NCBI GenBank assembly: GCA_030549495.1
Contig: JAUIRK010001057.1
Span: forward strand, 434,001 to 498,000
Direction: 5' to 3'
DNA: 64,000 nt
Origin: Nectonema munidae
Lineage: Eukaryota > Nematomorpha > Nectonematoida > Nectonematidae
Part shown: in pieces, positions 11,500 to 23,678 of the stretch
Position numbering within the stretch: the first letter of the stretch is position 1
How the letters are laid out: every line of letters starts with the position of its first letter
The notes under the pieces: generated by a model
Told to the model about the DNA's origin: nothing
Seen by the model: only the letters and a program-made list of their open reading frames with translations
The model's database searches: none
Program-made: the position numbers and the translations under genes

Positions 11500-13080
11500 T
11501 ATTTCTAGAAATAAAGAAGTCTAAAGAGAGTAGAGCTTACAAAAATAAGACTGATATATTCTGTTACATCTGCGGCAAATACACCATTGTTTCTAACAGG
11601 AAACCAGTCAAAAATTTTGTAAAACGTTCTTATTATGCATATTTTGGAATTAAATTTGGAGATCAGGATAAAGCTTGGGTGAGACACATGGTAGGCATAG
11701 CATGCACCTAGTATCTGCGTCAATGGACCAATGGCAATACGAGTTGTCTGAAGTTTGGAATTCCTATGGTTTGGTGTGAGGCGACAAATCATTCCCCTGA
11801 CTTCTACTTCTGCACTATTCATGTAACTCAGATCAACAGAAAAACCGTAGGAACCTAATTTATCATGATCTTCCACGTCGTCATGTACCTCACTGTGATG
11901 AAATTCCAGATCCCTTCTTTAGAGAATTTTCTGACATTAGTGATGAATTCCTCTAGAGGTCAAGAAAATGAAGAAAAAGAGTGATTATTATTAACGATGA
12001 TTCTCCACATTCTTTTTTCCAAAATGAGCTAAATGATCTTGTCGCGATCTCAGCTCGTCAGCCGAACTGATAGCATCCAGATTAAAGGAAAAAACATCCT
12101 CTCTGACACATTTTACCACAACAGACATCAAGAGTACCTACATTTTTTCTTTGAAGAGAAGGACTTGGTGTACAGTACAGATATTGTTCAGCTTTTGCAC
12201 AAGCTTGGAGTGTCACAGTAGGAACTCAAAGATTGGAGACTGATCATTAACAGCAGCAAGCGATCGCTGAAATGTGTTCTGCTGCACAACGGTACCCAGT
12301 TTGCCTCTATACCCCTTGCTCACTCGACTATACTGAAGAAAAGTATGAATCGGTGAAATATGCGCCGGAGAAAATTTGTTATGATCAACATGAATAGTTT
12401 ATTTGTCTTAATCCTAAGATGGTGAATTTTTGTTAGGATAGCACTCCAACTTCACCAAGTATCCACGCTTTATGCTCATGTGGGATTATAAGGACACTGC
12501 ATAACATTACGCGAAAAAGGGCGGACCTGTACGAGAGGAATTGGTGACTTTCAACAACCCTCTTGTACACAGAGAGAGGATATCTTTCAACCGCTTCACA
12601 TTAAGCTTGGCTTGATTAAACAGTTCAGGAAGGCTCTGGAGAAGGAATGTTATTGCTTTACTTACTTATGTAAGACTTTTTCATTTTAACCATAGAGAAG
12701 TTGAAAGCTGGCATCTTTGTTGGTTCACAAATCCGTCAGTTCATCAGAGATCTGAGTTGGAGAGTTTGTGAAAGATTTCTAGGCAACAAAGCTCTGCGGA
12801 CAATGCAGAACTTGTCAGCAATATGTTGACTGCTTTCAGAAACCTCGGATGGAACATGAGCGTCAAAATGCATTTATTTTCACATATAAATCCGTTTCCT
12901 GAGAATCAGGGATCGATGAGCGACGAGCAAGGAGAGGGATTTCATCGGGACATAAATGAGATGGAGATCAGATATCAGGGAAGCTGGGATACAGTCGTGA
13001 TAGCTGATTACTGTTGGATTCTGAAAAAGGACATCCTTGTCGGTGTGCATTCTAGGAATAAGAATAAACGGTAGTTCATG
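11500..13080 (+). pseudogene. Decayed member of a multi-copy metazoan ORF family (YICG family)
   Basis: Fragments in changing frames follow the order of a large repeated gene family known from hydra, aphid and other animal genomes. They are: ICGKYTIVSNRKPVKNF-like zinc-finger start; YYAYFGIKFGDQDKAWVRHM; LRQWTNGN and FGIPMVWCE; then LVYSTDIVQLLHKLGVSQ with ELKDWRLIINSSKRSLKCVL and LLHNGTQFASIPLAHS; KAGIFVGSQIRQFIRD; and finally MSVKMHLFSHINPFPENQGS with SDEQGEGFHRDINEMEIRYQ and ADYCWILKKD (open frame 12823-13074). The full-length family protein is several hundred residues. Its biochemical role is not known to me; its repeated nature suggests a mobile-element protein. At least eight breaks are visible. 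The minus-strand frame over 11505-11876 is a shadow. Confidence 0.6.
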
Positions 13081-13474
13081 CCTTGAATTTTGAACAATGC
13101 TGACGTAATGTTCAATTTACATATACGTATATCTTTATCTAGATCTTTATCGTCTATTATTAAATTTACAGAAATTTAATTTTGTAACAATTAATTAATA
13201 AATTATGCTAAAAGACGCTTTTTTCTTAAAAATCAAGTAATAATGTCACAAAAATATAATCGATTTAGTCAGAAGATCGAATTTTTTAAAAATCATATTA
13301 GTATAAAAACCTAGCCTGATTGTAAGAAACGGATGTCATTTTTGGATTTAGCCTTGCAAAATTGCCCAAAATCAGTTGAAAAAATAGACAATTTTCAAAA
13401 AAATTTTGCAATAATTTTTTTAATTCTGTTTATTTATTTTTGAGAAAAATTTGAAATCTAAATATGATTTTCAC

Positions 13475-13830
13475 TAGAGATGTATCGGATTGAAATTTTT
13501 TTACATCCGCGGATATCAAATTTGACATCCTAGCGAATGCGGATGTGAGAATTATTTTTTTTAGAGGATGCGGATTCATAATCGCTATTCTACTTTTATA
13601 CTTTTTATAAATTTAGAGAGATGTCAATGTATATGTGTTAACATAAAGACGTACTTATCATAAAAATTTTGGATAAAGTTAAAATTGAAAAAATCCGAAA
13701 AAAACTTTACGATAAATAGAAAAATATTTGAAAATAGCGAATGTTGAAACTTAAATGATCCGCAGATAAGGATGTACAGTTTTTTCCGGTAAATCCGCTT
13801 CTGCGAATGTGGATATCGGATACATCTCTA
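13475..13830. mobile_element. hAT-type MITE with 8-bp target duplication
   Basis: The ends are inverted repeats: left TAGAGATGTATCGGAT, right ATCGGATACATCTCTA (15 of 16 pair). The flanks carry a perfect 8-bp duplication, ATTTTCAC. Length is 356 bp with no coding capacity. The interior is studded with GGATGCGGAT/ATCCGCGGAT-type repeats and has a short AT centre. An 8-bp duplication identifies the hAT superfamily as the source of the transposase. Confidence 0.85.
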
Positions 13831-14382
13831 ATTTTCACAAATAATACAACAAAATTTTGCAGTTTCTTTCAAATATAGTTGTTATTGCAATCTTTTGCAA
13901 AAAGTTTAAATGTTTCATTAAGAAAATTTTCTAAAAGAATACTTCGATTTCATTTTATTTCGTATAGCTTTAGTTACGAATAGCCAATCAGAATTCTTTT
14001 CTAAGTAGAAAAGCAAATACACAATCAATAGTGCTACTAATTTTGTATTTTTTCTTCATTTGGTTAATTTAAATATTTTAAAAAAAATTCATAATTTATT
14101 TGACGTTTTTAAGAAGGTTAACGCTTATTAAGAAGGTAATTTGTTATTCAGACTTCGACTTCATTTCTAAAGAACTTTGGTTTGCATTAAATTTTTCTGA
14201 ACCTTATGAGAACTATGATACACTCAACATTGGATTGGAACTACACTTTATAACTTTTTTTAAACCTAATGAAAAATCAATTCAACAGTACAATAAGAAT
14301 ACGGCCTTCTATCTAAAATCTAGATAGACATATATCCAGCGTTGTGGAGTGGTAAAAATATTTGACTACTCCGACTTCAACT

Positions 14383-14549
14383 CAGTGGCGTAGCCAGAGG
14401 GGGGGGGGGTGGGGGAAGGCGGGCAGTGCCCCCCCCCCCCCCAAATACCTTTTCTGCCCCCCCCCCCAAATAATTTTATTTCCAATATGCTTGCCCCCTA
14501 AATTCCTTGCATGCCCCCCCCCAACTTCCATTTTTTGGCTACGCCACTG
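14383..14549. mobile_element. hAT-type MITE with homopolymer G/C interior
   Basis: Perfect 14-bp terminal inverted repeats, CAGTGGCGTAGCCA and TGGCTACGCCACTG, enclose 167 bp in total, flanked by a perfect 8-bp duplication CTTCAACT. The interior contains G10 and several C7-C14 runs. The open frame across it (14362-14571) is an artefact of the repeat. The target itself looks like part of another repeat (GACTCCGACTTCAACTCC-like). Confidence 0.88.
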
Positions 14550-14559
14550 CTTCAACTCC

Positions 14560-15740
14560 ACTTATATATAATGATAATTTTGCGAATTATTATTTGACTT
14601 TAAAAATTTATAATTATGCAACATCAACTTCTCTCTTTCAAATATTATAAATCCCAAAAATGTGTGATGACATGTACCATATTTCAAGGTCATTTGTGAA
14701 TGTCAATTTAGGAATGGTCATTGAAAGATTTCCTAAATTTTAGACATTTCTGCTTTATGCTACAAGGCAAAATGTTTGATCTATTTTCTTTAAAATAATT
14801 CATTAAAATGTTCTACTGATTTGTATTTGTAGTTTACTGTCTTTCTTGCATTGTCTTCAAAAAGATTTTCAAATTATTGTCTAAAACCTTTTTATCCAAG
14901 ACAAAACAATACGATTCATAAACAGAATATGCCCTAAATTTTTTTCCTAAAAACTTTCTACTCATAAACTGAGTTTTGCTCTTTTACAAACTAATTTTAA
15001 GATAAAATAAAAAGTTCATTCTTTAATTTTATTAAATTTTCCAGCCCTTCCTTCTCTATGAGTTGCAAAAATACAAGGTTTGGTCTAAAATGATAAACAT
15101 TTTTATGTCGCGTTTTTGTAATCTCGCACACTAAAGAGAATGAATATATATTCATAATAGAGTGGGTAGAAATCAAACAAATTTACAGTTGGAAATATGA
15201 AACATGTTTTTTTTAATATCCAAATTTTAAGACCTGTTCAATAATGTTATCATACTTTTTTTTCTCAATATTTTTCACTTCTTGCCTTGACAATTTCTTT
15301 TGGATAATAATTAATCAATGTCTTGTTTGATGACCCAAAACTCTTTTACTTGCTGAAGATACATCGTTTACCTCTTTTTCCACTACTTGTGAATGGCAAG
15401 GATCCTTTCAATATATTTTTAATTTGTAAAAGAGGAACTTCTTTTTCACAGTCAAAATCTTTTTTGAAGCATCTAATATTATATAATTAAACCACTTCCT
15501 AGTTCATTAGAACATTGTAGATCTTCCATTTAGTCAAGATACATATTTTTTTTAATTATTTGTTTTGATCACATGTTCTCTTTTCAATTAGTTTTCAACT
15601 TGGTTCCTTCTCTCATACAAATTTTCAAAAGATTTTATAATAGGTTTTATTTTTTTTAATAAATATTTCATACTCAAGATGATTGTAGAAAGTATTATAA
15701 TTATGTACAATATTATAAAAAAGTATTAAATATTATAAAA
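14560..15740. other. AT-rich intergenic DNA
   Basis: No family resemblance, paired ends or RNA gene were seen. The right part may already belong to the degraded minus-strand transposase-like relic that is recognisable from about 15.75 kb. Confidence 0.35.
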
Positions 15741-15749
15741 GTATTATAA

Positions 15750-17060
15750 TTATAATTATGTACAATATTATGGCAAGCATTATCGATAATCAGCAAACTC
15801 CAAAGGCTTTTCAGCATCAAAGCAATTTTGAAGAAAGGTTGGCATTGACATTAACTTTTTCCTTCCACTCAATCATTTCTAAACAGTTCTTTACTTCAAA
15901 ATTTCCAATTATTTTCCTTTTATCACATCTCATAGATGTGTGACGACTTACCAGCTTAATTTTATTCAGAGCAAATAATCGTTTTTCTTTATCATCATCT
16001 GCTAGTTTTCAGGATGAGCAAAAAAACAGTTGTTTATAAAAACAGATCTGATTATACTTTGATCATGACTGTTAAGACCTTGATATAAATTTAACATATA
16101 GTAAAAAAATTTTGCTCCATTTTTAAAATTTCCAATCTTTCTTTATTTTGAACCAGACTGGAGCATGGAAATTTAAAATAAAAAACACAGTTTTTTTAAA
16201 TTTTCTGTGAGACTTGTTTTGCTGATATAAAGTCGTAGAATGCGATTTGCAGTGGTCAACCATCTTGAATGATTTATCTATCCAGGTTACGAATTTTGCA
16301 GAAATTCTCTATATTTTTGATCTTCCTTTGCGTTTTGTATAAACAAACAAATTTTCAAAAAATATTTCTGCTCCATTAGACAAAGAATCGAGAAAAAAGG
16401 TGTTTTCTTCTTTAATTTTACCTTTCACCTTATCAAAACAAACAATCGGATTTGTTTTCAGATCAAAATTGAAACTGTTAAATAAATTTCCTTTTGTAGA
16501 TTTAGAACCAGAAGTAGGTCCATCAAAGACTTGAATATATTTTCTTAAAAAAAAATCATTGGTGTGTAACATACAGACAAAAGTTTGTAAAGCTCTTTTC
16601 AATTTTTTGTCTAATTTTCTAACGATGCCATTATTTTACCAAAATTTGTATTTGCGCCATCACATAAAATAGCAACCAAACAACGTTGAGATTTTGTAGA
16701 ACAAATTACAGATTAAATTTCCTTGGTAATGTTTTCAGATGAGTAGATTTTTGGCAATAAATGATCAATGTATTTTTGTTCTGGAAAACTGACTAAAACA
16801 TAATGCCCTTCAGCTTTCAATTGAGAAGAATTATTTTCTTTAACTAACGTATTATCAATCTTTCAATCAAATCCCAAACAGGTAATTTCAAAAGGAGATC
16901 CTTCAGGTTTTTTGCTTCGATATTTCTCCATTAAATACTTTGGCGTCTAAGTTTAAATGGTAGCAGTGCTGCACTCGTGTCTAAAATATTTAAATCTTTT
17001 AATACAGCATTAATGTTTAAACATGCATCTCTATTGCTCACATTTGATCTGTTTTGCATA
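15750..17060 (-). pseudogene. Transposase-like relic, DTT..N.G / HH family, minus strand
   Basis: Read on the minus strand from 17.06 kb downward: KYLMEKYRSKKPEGSPFEIT, CLGFD.KIDNTLVKENNSSQ, EGHYVLVSFPEQKYIDHLLP, KSQRCLVAILCDGANTNFGK, then RALQTFVCMLHTNDFFLRKY, IQVFDGPTSGSKSTKGNLFN and VKGKIKEENTFFLDSLSN (open frame 16309-16602). Further down, QGLNSHDQSIIRS, NNCFFAHPEN and a basic segment follow. Block order agrees with the relics at 6.7 and 20.6 kb: 'L.FDGK', '(C)DG..TN.GK..G', 'LH.ND..LR.Y', and a C-terminal 'FFAHPEN' block. It is broken by stops and frame changes throughout. Confidence 0.5.
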
Positions 17061-17969
17061 ACTCGGAATATTTAATTCTAATTTGTATCAAATTTTTGCC
17101 CAACACATCTGCTTCCCTTTCTATTCATATATATTTAAGTACTTAGTTTTCTTTTTTTGTTTCGACTTTATCTAAATTTCCTAATTTCATTTTTCTTTCG
17201 GTGTTTTGATCAATCCAAAAAGTCCATTCCTTTAGTGTATTTTTTTAATCTTTTGAATATGTACAATTTTCTCTTGTTTTAACACCTTTTGAAAAACACT
17301 TGCAAGAGCAAATATCGAAAAGCTTGTTAAAATTTTCTATGCTACTTTTATATTTCAATGAAGTTTTTAAAATTCACTTTTTCTTAGAAGGATATTTAGA
17401 AAGTATTTGAAGATTAGAAATAACTCTTTTTATCTTAACAATCACACTTTATTTTGTGATATGAGGTATTGATGCTTTTAAGCAAATTTGAATAATTTGA
17501 TCAGCTAAACATAAAATGGCGTTCGCTATATTTGAGTTAAATTCTCTTCCTTTCAAATATAATTATATGCTAAAAGTACATCTTTAAAAGTTGGTAGTTT
17601 ATTCCTTGCAAGTTCATGTGACATTCCAAAAATCGAATCGTTTTTTGCAAATAAAAGCCATTTTAATTAAAAGACAAAACAAAATACATATAAAATTATT
17701 TGTAGTCAATAAAAATAAACTTTTCATTTCAATAAAATATAAAAACATTGTATTTAAAATATTTTTTATTAAAATTTTGATATGAAAAATATACGCTTTA
17801 GTTTTCAATTTTGTCAGCTTATTATAAAGTCGCAAATGTTTAATCAAATTTTTTGAAATTTTTATTCATTGCCTCTTTTTATTGACACGAACGAACAATT
17901 ATTTTTGCCCCTCTCTAATAAATAACCACATAGTGGTAGAACTATAGAGGCATTTTTATGTGTTACTCC

Positions 17970-18075
17970 CATTTGTGTGTTTAAAGTAGATGAGAGTAAT
18001 TTTAAGGAGGCATACTGTAGAGATAGTTGGCATTTGTGTGCTTAGAACAGATGATATTAATGTGAAGGAGGCATA
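17970..18075. repeat. Imperfect direct repeat, two ~45-bp units 61 bp apart
   Basis: Both units start CATTTGTGTG and end AAGGAGGCATA with a GATGA..TAAT core between them. The units differ at several positions, so the duplication is not recent. Confidence 0.6.
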
Positions 18076-18807
18076 GACTACTCTTATGAAATAAATTTCA
18101 ACAAGTAAAATTCTTCCTCCTTTGAAACCCGAATTTAAACTAAAAAGCTAAAATTTAATAGTACATACAACTCGTTATAGACCAAAGACTGTTGCATGCA
18201 TATACAAATTTTGTAACTGCATCACTATTTTTCGCAAATGCGAATAGGTGTGGTGTATACACTTACTATGGTAATAGCTAAGCGCTTCTTTGATAAAGGT
18301 ATAATATATAGCCAAAGGATGTAAAGGTGCAAAAAGTTCTGATGAGTTGTGAAATTTTGTATATAAATCTGATGAGTTTAATATTTTTAACTAATAAATT
18401 TTGCTAATAAATTTGGAGATATGCAATATACATAACTATTGTAAGCTATCTATGCAAAATTTTAAAAATGTTGTTTTGTAGTTTTTTTGCAAATGACCAG
18501 CTAAAAAAGGGGTACCTCAAAAAACTATATATATATACATATATCACTTTTTTTCGAAAATTTTAATGTTAATAACCTTTTCAAAATTATTTCAATTTTT
18601 ATGAAATTTTGAAACAGGGTTTCCTTGGTCTATATTAACAGTTATGTAAAGTTTGGTGAGCTTACATTATGTAGAAAAAAAGTTATAAGCGCTTAAAATT
18701 TATTACATTGATGTATACAAGCTGGCTTTTGCTTCTTAAGCATATAAAATTCCTCCAAAGCGTTGCCAAGCTATCGAAAACTATTTATGAAATCGCAATA
18801 ATATTAC

Positions 18808-19008
18808 GACTCCAACTCTTTCTCAAAAGGTGCGACTCCGTGCGACTCCGACTACACAACCATACATCTATCAATATTTTTATTGCAGAGATGACCACTG
18901 ACCAGTATTGCATTGTTATTAAAATTTTATTGATTGTGTAGGAGTCGGCATAGTTTTGTCGACTTTGACAGCTACGAGTTCTTGAGTGCCATTGACTCCA
19001 ACTCCGTA
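18808..19008. repeat. Repeat segment rich in GACTCC/GGAGTC motifs
   Basis: CGACTCCAACTC, GCGACTCCGTGCGACTCCGA, GGAGTCGGCATAG and GACTCCAACTCCG occur within 200 bp. A shorter GACTCCGACTTCAACT.CC stretch around 14370 is related and hosts the 14.38-kb hAT MITE. It may be a dispersed non-autonomous element, but I could not define ends or a target duplication. Confidence 0.35.
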
Positions 19009-20124
19009 TTCAAAAATTGATGGTTTTCAAAAAATGAAGGTGATAAAAAATTCCCTTGAATGCTTATAAAAATATTTTAGAGTCAAAACAAACACAAATT
19101 TTACATTAATTTTTAAACAGTTCATTATTATTCGGGTTTTGCATTCAGATAATATTATATTTTATTTCAATGTATTTGTTTACTCGTTCTATTAAAAATG
19201 GGCATTCAAAAAATTAAGTGTGCGTTTAAATTTTATAGCTGAGATCTTTTTTTAACCTGCTTTGCTTTATGCCAATGCCTTTTTAATTTTATTCAAATTT
19301 TGTTTTCAAAAAATTCAGCCATCGAATAATTACATTAAAAAACAGAATCACGAAGCAAAAAAGTTGAAATCTTGGGTTCGATACAAGCGGAGGAATTGTG
19401 CCTTCTCAATGAAAACACGCCACAGTACCTTTACATTTACGATAAAGAAAGGAAACCCATTTTGTAATCCAAATATCTTGGATTAAAAAAAATTATATAA
19501 GAAAAGAAAAATTTTAATATGCTTACATTTATGTGAAGCAAAAATTCTACTTAAGCATGGGTTCTTTCTTAATTCTTATCCATTTGTAGATTCGATTTGC
19601 TAGACATTTTGAACAAAAAAACATTAAATACTATTTTTATTAAAAACAATTTATAAAAATGAATCTTTGACAATCGAAATGAAAGTTTCAACAAGAAAAT
19701 CTGTACACAAATAAAATATATATACTTTATATGTATGTATCTATATTCATACATGTATAGCATCCATACATATACATACGATTATATATATATATATAAT
19801 CTAAGTATCTTAATTCGATAAATTACAAATGAGTTAAGCCAGTCTGTTTACTTCGAAGAAGCGGCGAAGGTAGTACACTTGACCAACTGTCATTAGTAAG
19901 AGAATAAAAGCTTCAAAGAAAGACCAAATAACAATTTTGAAATTCGTACTCTCATTAACTAAAAAGAAAAAAGCAACAATTTCATTTTAGAAGGCGTGTA
20001 CAAGCATTTTGTCCACAATAATAAAACGTAATATATATGATCTACAGGGGGCAGGGGTAGGGTACGTTCATCGCCCCAAAATTTTGAAATTCTTCTTACT
20101 TTTTTCGTGTTGTGTATTGGTCTA

Positions 20125-20281
20125 AAAAACGCATCTCCAAGATTCTACAAAATTCAAAATCAAGTGAAAGAAATTTGTTGTAGATGGCGTTAATTTTTTA
20201 ATTAAAGCATTTTTAAAAACGCATCTCCAAGATTCTACAAAATTCAAAATCAAGTGAAAGAAATTTGTTGTAGATGGCGTT
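20125..20281. repeat. Exact 67-bp direct duplication with 90-bp offset
   Basis: A 67-bp block starting AAAAACGCATCTCCAAG and ending TGTAGATGGCGTT occurs twice without a mismatch, separated by a 23-bp AT spacer (20192-20214). Identity implies a recent duplication or conversion, or an assembly artefact. Confidence 0.85.
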
Positions 20282-20639
20282 TTCAAAAAATATTTATAAA
20301 TTTTATAAAGATTATAAATGATTTATTAAAAGTTTCCATAATAAAATTTTAATTTGTATTTTTCTTAAGACACCATATTTTTTCAAGTTTATCAAATAAA
20401 AAATGAGTTATATTTTACATAAAACATTAAGGTATAAAAAGTAATACAGAAATGGCATATATCTCTTAATTTTTCGATTTTGTGTTTTTTATTAATGATG
20501 TTCCTGTACCTGAATACTTGCAAATTAAAGATTGAAAACTTCCTACCTTCTCACAAGTTCTATTATGCTACTTAAGGCACATGAATAGGTTAAAAAATGA
20601 AGATTCTTCGAAACAATGAAAGATTAGTGTGCTTAGTTT

Positions 20640-22380
20640 AAAAATCGTTGTTGAAGAAATAAAAAAGTACTATCAAAAAGCAAACATATCTACAATAGAT
20701 GATAACAAAATTTACCAAACTGAGTATGCTAAAATGGAAAAAATAAATCCCCAAAAGCAACAAGTTAGCAAAAAAATCGGAGATTTTAAAGAAAAATAGG
20801 AAAAAACGATGCCTTTTTGGCCATGGGATGTTTTGAAAAGGCTAGAAGATATGAAATTTAGAAGAAAAAAAAATGAAATTGATATTTTTTTTTCAAAAAA
20901 TGATGGAAAATAGAAAAGAGGCTTGATATGGAAGTACCTATATTCAAATTTTTTAATAAATGAAAAAAAGGGTAAAAGAAAAAAATGCATGTCTTGAAAA
21001 TAAACAGCAAATAAAATTTTAAGCAATTGATGGAAAAAAGTTGGAAAGAGGTTATGATGAAGAAAGTTTACAAGATGAAAATACACAAGTTGTGTACAAA
21101 AGATGTAGGAAAATTGAACCTAATATATTTGTACCCCACGATATATTAAAAAATGAAAGAATAGTTTCAACGTTACCTAGAAACAATGTTCACTCACTGC
21201 ATCTTTTGCTATTTTTCAATCATTATTAGAAGCCTTTGAGGGCGATGCAAACAAAATAAATATTCATCCTACTCATGTTTATAAATATAAATTTGCATTT
21301 GTAGTAAAAATTGCAAGCAAAATAAAAGACGCATGGATTTCATCAAGCTAGATTAATCCACATTGGGACGAAAAGCTATTATCTGCATTAAAAAATAAGT
21401 TTCACTATGAAGAAAGAATACCAGTTATTGTTTCAAATAATAACATGGTTGAAGTACTTGGCGTGTCATTGATCAGTCCTTATGCTATCAAGTTCTTCGG
21501 TGAATTTACTCGAAGAATGGAATTATAAAGATTTTGTAAAAACAATGATTTTTAACACAACTAGCTATAACACCGGACAATTAGCTGCAACATGTATTTG
21601 CAGTCAAAAAAAGTTAAGGAAACCTCTTCTTTGGTTGGTGTCTTTGTCGACATCACATCGCTGAACTAATACTAAAAAAGAGTGGGAAGACTTAAAAATA
21701 TATACGGCATCTGGACCAGAGTATGAGTTTTTAAATAAATTAAGAAAAGAATTCATAAAGTTATCTTCAAGTGACAGAACAAATCATAATTTTTATGAAG
21801 GTGAAAACGATAAAATTAAAGCTTTATTTTTTTTAAATGTCAAAAGAAAAGTACATTAGGACAGATCATAAAGAAATACTCCTTTTAAGTCTTATGTACC
21901 TTGATGGTGGGATATTAAATTTAGATCACCACGCTCTGAATAAAGTTATACTGAATAAAGTTATACTGAAAAAAAATTTCAGAGGATACCTAAAAAAAAT
22001 TTAACGGTAGAAAAATGTAAAAAATACACAAATTTTTGTGTTTTAATTATTGCCATGGTAGTTTTCCGCAAACATTACTGCAGATACAGTTATTAATGAT
22101 TTAAATCTTATCAATTCATTTTTGGGAGAAGAAAACTCAATGAATACTTCTGCTAAAATGGTTTTTATGAATCATCTTGGGTATTTAACTAAAGATTTCA
22201 TATTAATATCTCTTTTCAATAAGAAAATCGATCTTTATCAATACCAAAAAAATTGTTGAAAGTATAAAATATTTTTAAAAGGAAAGGAAGGACTTTTTTT
22301 AATATTTTTTTTAAAATTTGTATGAAACTCAAGAGTAAAATAAGTAAAGTAAAATGAAAAGTCTACTCACATCACAAGCC
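20640..22380 (+). pseudogene. Transposase-like relic, DTT..N.G / HH family, plus strand
   Basis: Fragments in order: AFEGDANKINIHPTHVYKYK, ASKIKDAWISSS, NPHWDEKLLSALKNKF, ERIPVIVSNNNMVEVLGVSL, then MIFNTTSYNTGQLAATCICS with QKKLRKPLLWLVSLSTSHR (equivalent of 'FDTT..NTG...ACV.LE..L...LLWLACRHHI'), EWEDLKIYTASGPEYEF and ERTNHNFYEG-like sequence. The best-kept open frame, 21482-21664, holds the NTT..NTG and HH-equivalent blocks. This is the clearest of the three relics for the catalytic-looking blocks. A G-rich stretch near 20046 (CAGGGGGCAGGGGTAGGG) and the AGTGCAACCCTG near 22500 might be its eroded ends, but no target duplication supports this. Confidence 0.55.
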
Positions 22381-22698
22381 AAACAAGTCAAGATATAAAA
22401 TTAATTTTTTTTTTAATTATTGATGGAGCGAAAGGCTTTTAACCCCCTTTAAATCACATTGGGAGGGGGCATCGCTACCCTCCTCTCTCAAAAGTGCAAC
22501 CCTGCCTTACATACGTTTCGAAAGCAAAATAACAATCATCTTATACTATACATACTGTTGAGTGCTTTATATTCATTTATGAAAGTTGTAAGGTGAAGAC
22601 TGAAGGTAGTAGTCTACTGTTTTATAAAACAACACATAAAATCAAATATAAATTGCATATGTAGACAAAGATCATTGAACATATATATGGTAGTCATT

Positions 22699-22746
22699 CA
22701 CTTGCACCATCTTACACTTGCCCCATCTTACACTTGCACCATCTTA
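22699..22746. repeat. 16-bp tandem repeat, three units
   Basis: CACTTGCACCATCTTA is repeated three times in direct succession; only the middle unit differs (one base). It creates the repetitive start of the spurious open frame at 22675. Confidence 0.9.
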
Positions 22747-23104
22747 CAGGTTCTTAATCTTTTACTTGAAACATCTTATTATTATAAGTTTCAAGGCAGG
22801 AACGTAGGCTGCAAACTTTCAAGAGACAAGTTATTTAAAGGGGCGATCTCCCTAGTCATAACTTTAAAATTGTTCAAACAATATCAAATACTCTTACGCA
22901 TTTTTTACGAACATTTTCTCCTTTTCTACGATCTTTTAGATATAAACTTTATATGTATTTTAGAACTTGAAGATTTATAATAATTTAATTTATATAGAAT
23001 AATATTGCACATATATTAAGGCAGGTAGTTGAAAATTAAAAATGTAAATAATTTAGACTTATCTGCTTTGTTTTAACAAGTAAAAATATATTATTAGTGG
23101 ATAG

Positions 23105-23336
23105 CAGGCCCATAACCAGATGGAGCGAGAGGGGGCAGCTGACTCCCCTAATTTTTTCAGATTAATAATAATTCTAATAAAATTTCGAAAATATTTACAT
23201 CCAATATCAAGGACATATGAATTGTCTCTTTTACAAATGACTAATATAAGGATAAAGAGGACACAGGATATAGATACTCTGATCGTAATCTTTTTTAGAT
23301 TTAGTCTCTCCTAAAAAAATTTAGGTTACGGGCTTG
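23105..23336. mobile_element. hAT-type MITE (CAGGCCC ends), older of an interlocked pair
   Basis: Ends CAGGCCCATAACC and GGTTACGGGCTTG pair at 11 of 13 positions. The left flank is GTGGATAG. The matching right flank, GTGGGTAG (7 of 8), is not directly adjacent but lies beyond a second MITE at 23681-23688. The second element's insertion therefore split this element's right end from its target duplication. Confidence 0.75.
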
Positions 23337-23341
23337 ATGGG

Positions 23342-23678
23342 CAGGGTCAGATTAACATAGGGGCTATTGGGCCTGCAGCCCCAGGTCCACGGCCCACTGC
23401 AAAAAATAGGCCCTGAGTTATTGAAAAGACTCATACATATGCAAAATATACAATCGGGTTAATATATAATCCATGTCATTTTTTAGTTTTTTTCTTTAAA
23501 CAACATACGTAACAATTAATACTGGTATATTATACATTGTTTTATAAAATAACCTTTTCTTAGAGAAATCATAGGGCCGAGGATCTATACTTAGGGGGAG
23601 GGGGCTAACGTTTTCTTTAAATCATATAGGGCCACAACAAGCTACAGCTCCAGGCCCCACGTTCCCCTAATCCGCCCC
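23342..23678. mobile_element. hAT-type MITE inserted at the end of another MITE
   Basis: Ends CAGGGTCAGATTA and TAATCCGCCCC are imperfect inverted repeats; the next bases inward (GGGGCTATTGGGCC versus GGCCCC..GTTCCCC) also pair. Flanking octamers TTGATGGG and TTGGTGGG agree at 7 of 8. The duplicated octamer consists of the last three bases of the neighbouring MITE plus the first five of that MITE's own target duplication, which fixes the order of insertion. Confidence 0.75.

Noticed and set aside
11505-11876. Minus-strand 123-codon frame
   Set aside because: Antisense shadow of the YICG-type relic, whose blocks are recognisable on the plus strand.
14362-14571. 69-codon open frame rich in Gly and Pro
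   Set aside because: It is the translation of the homopolymer interior of a hAT MITE.
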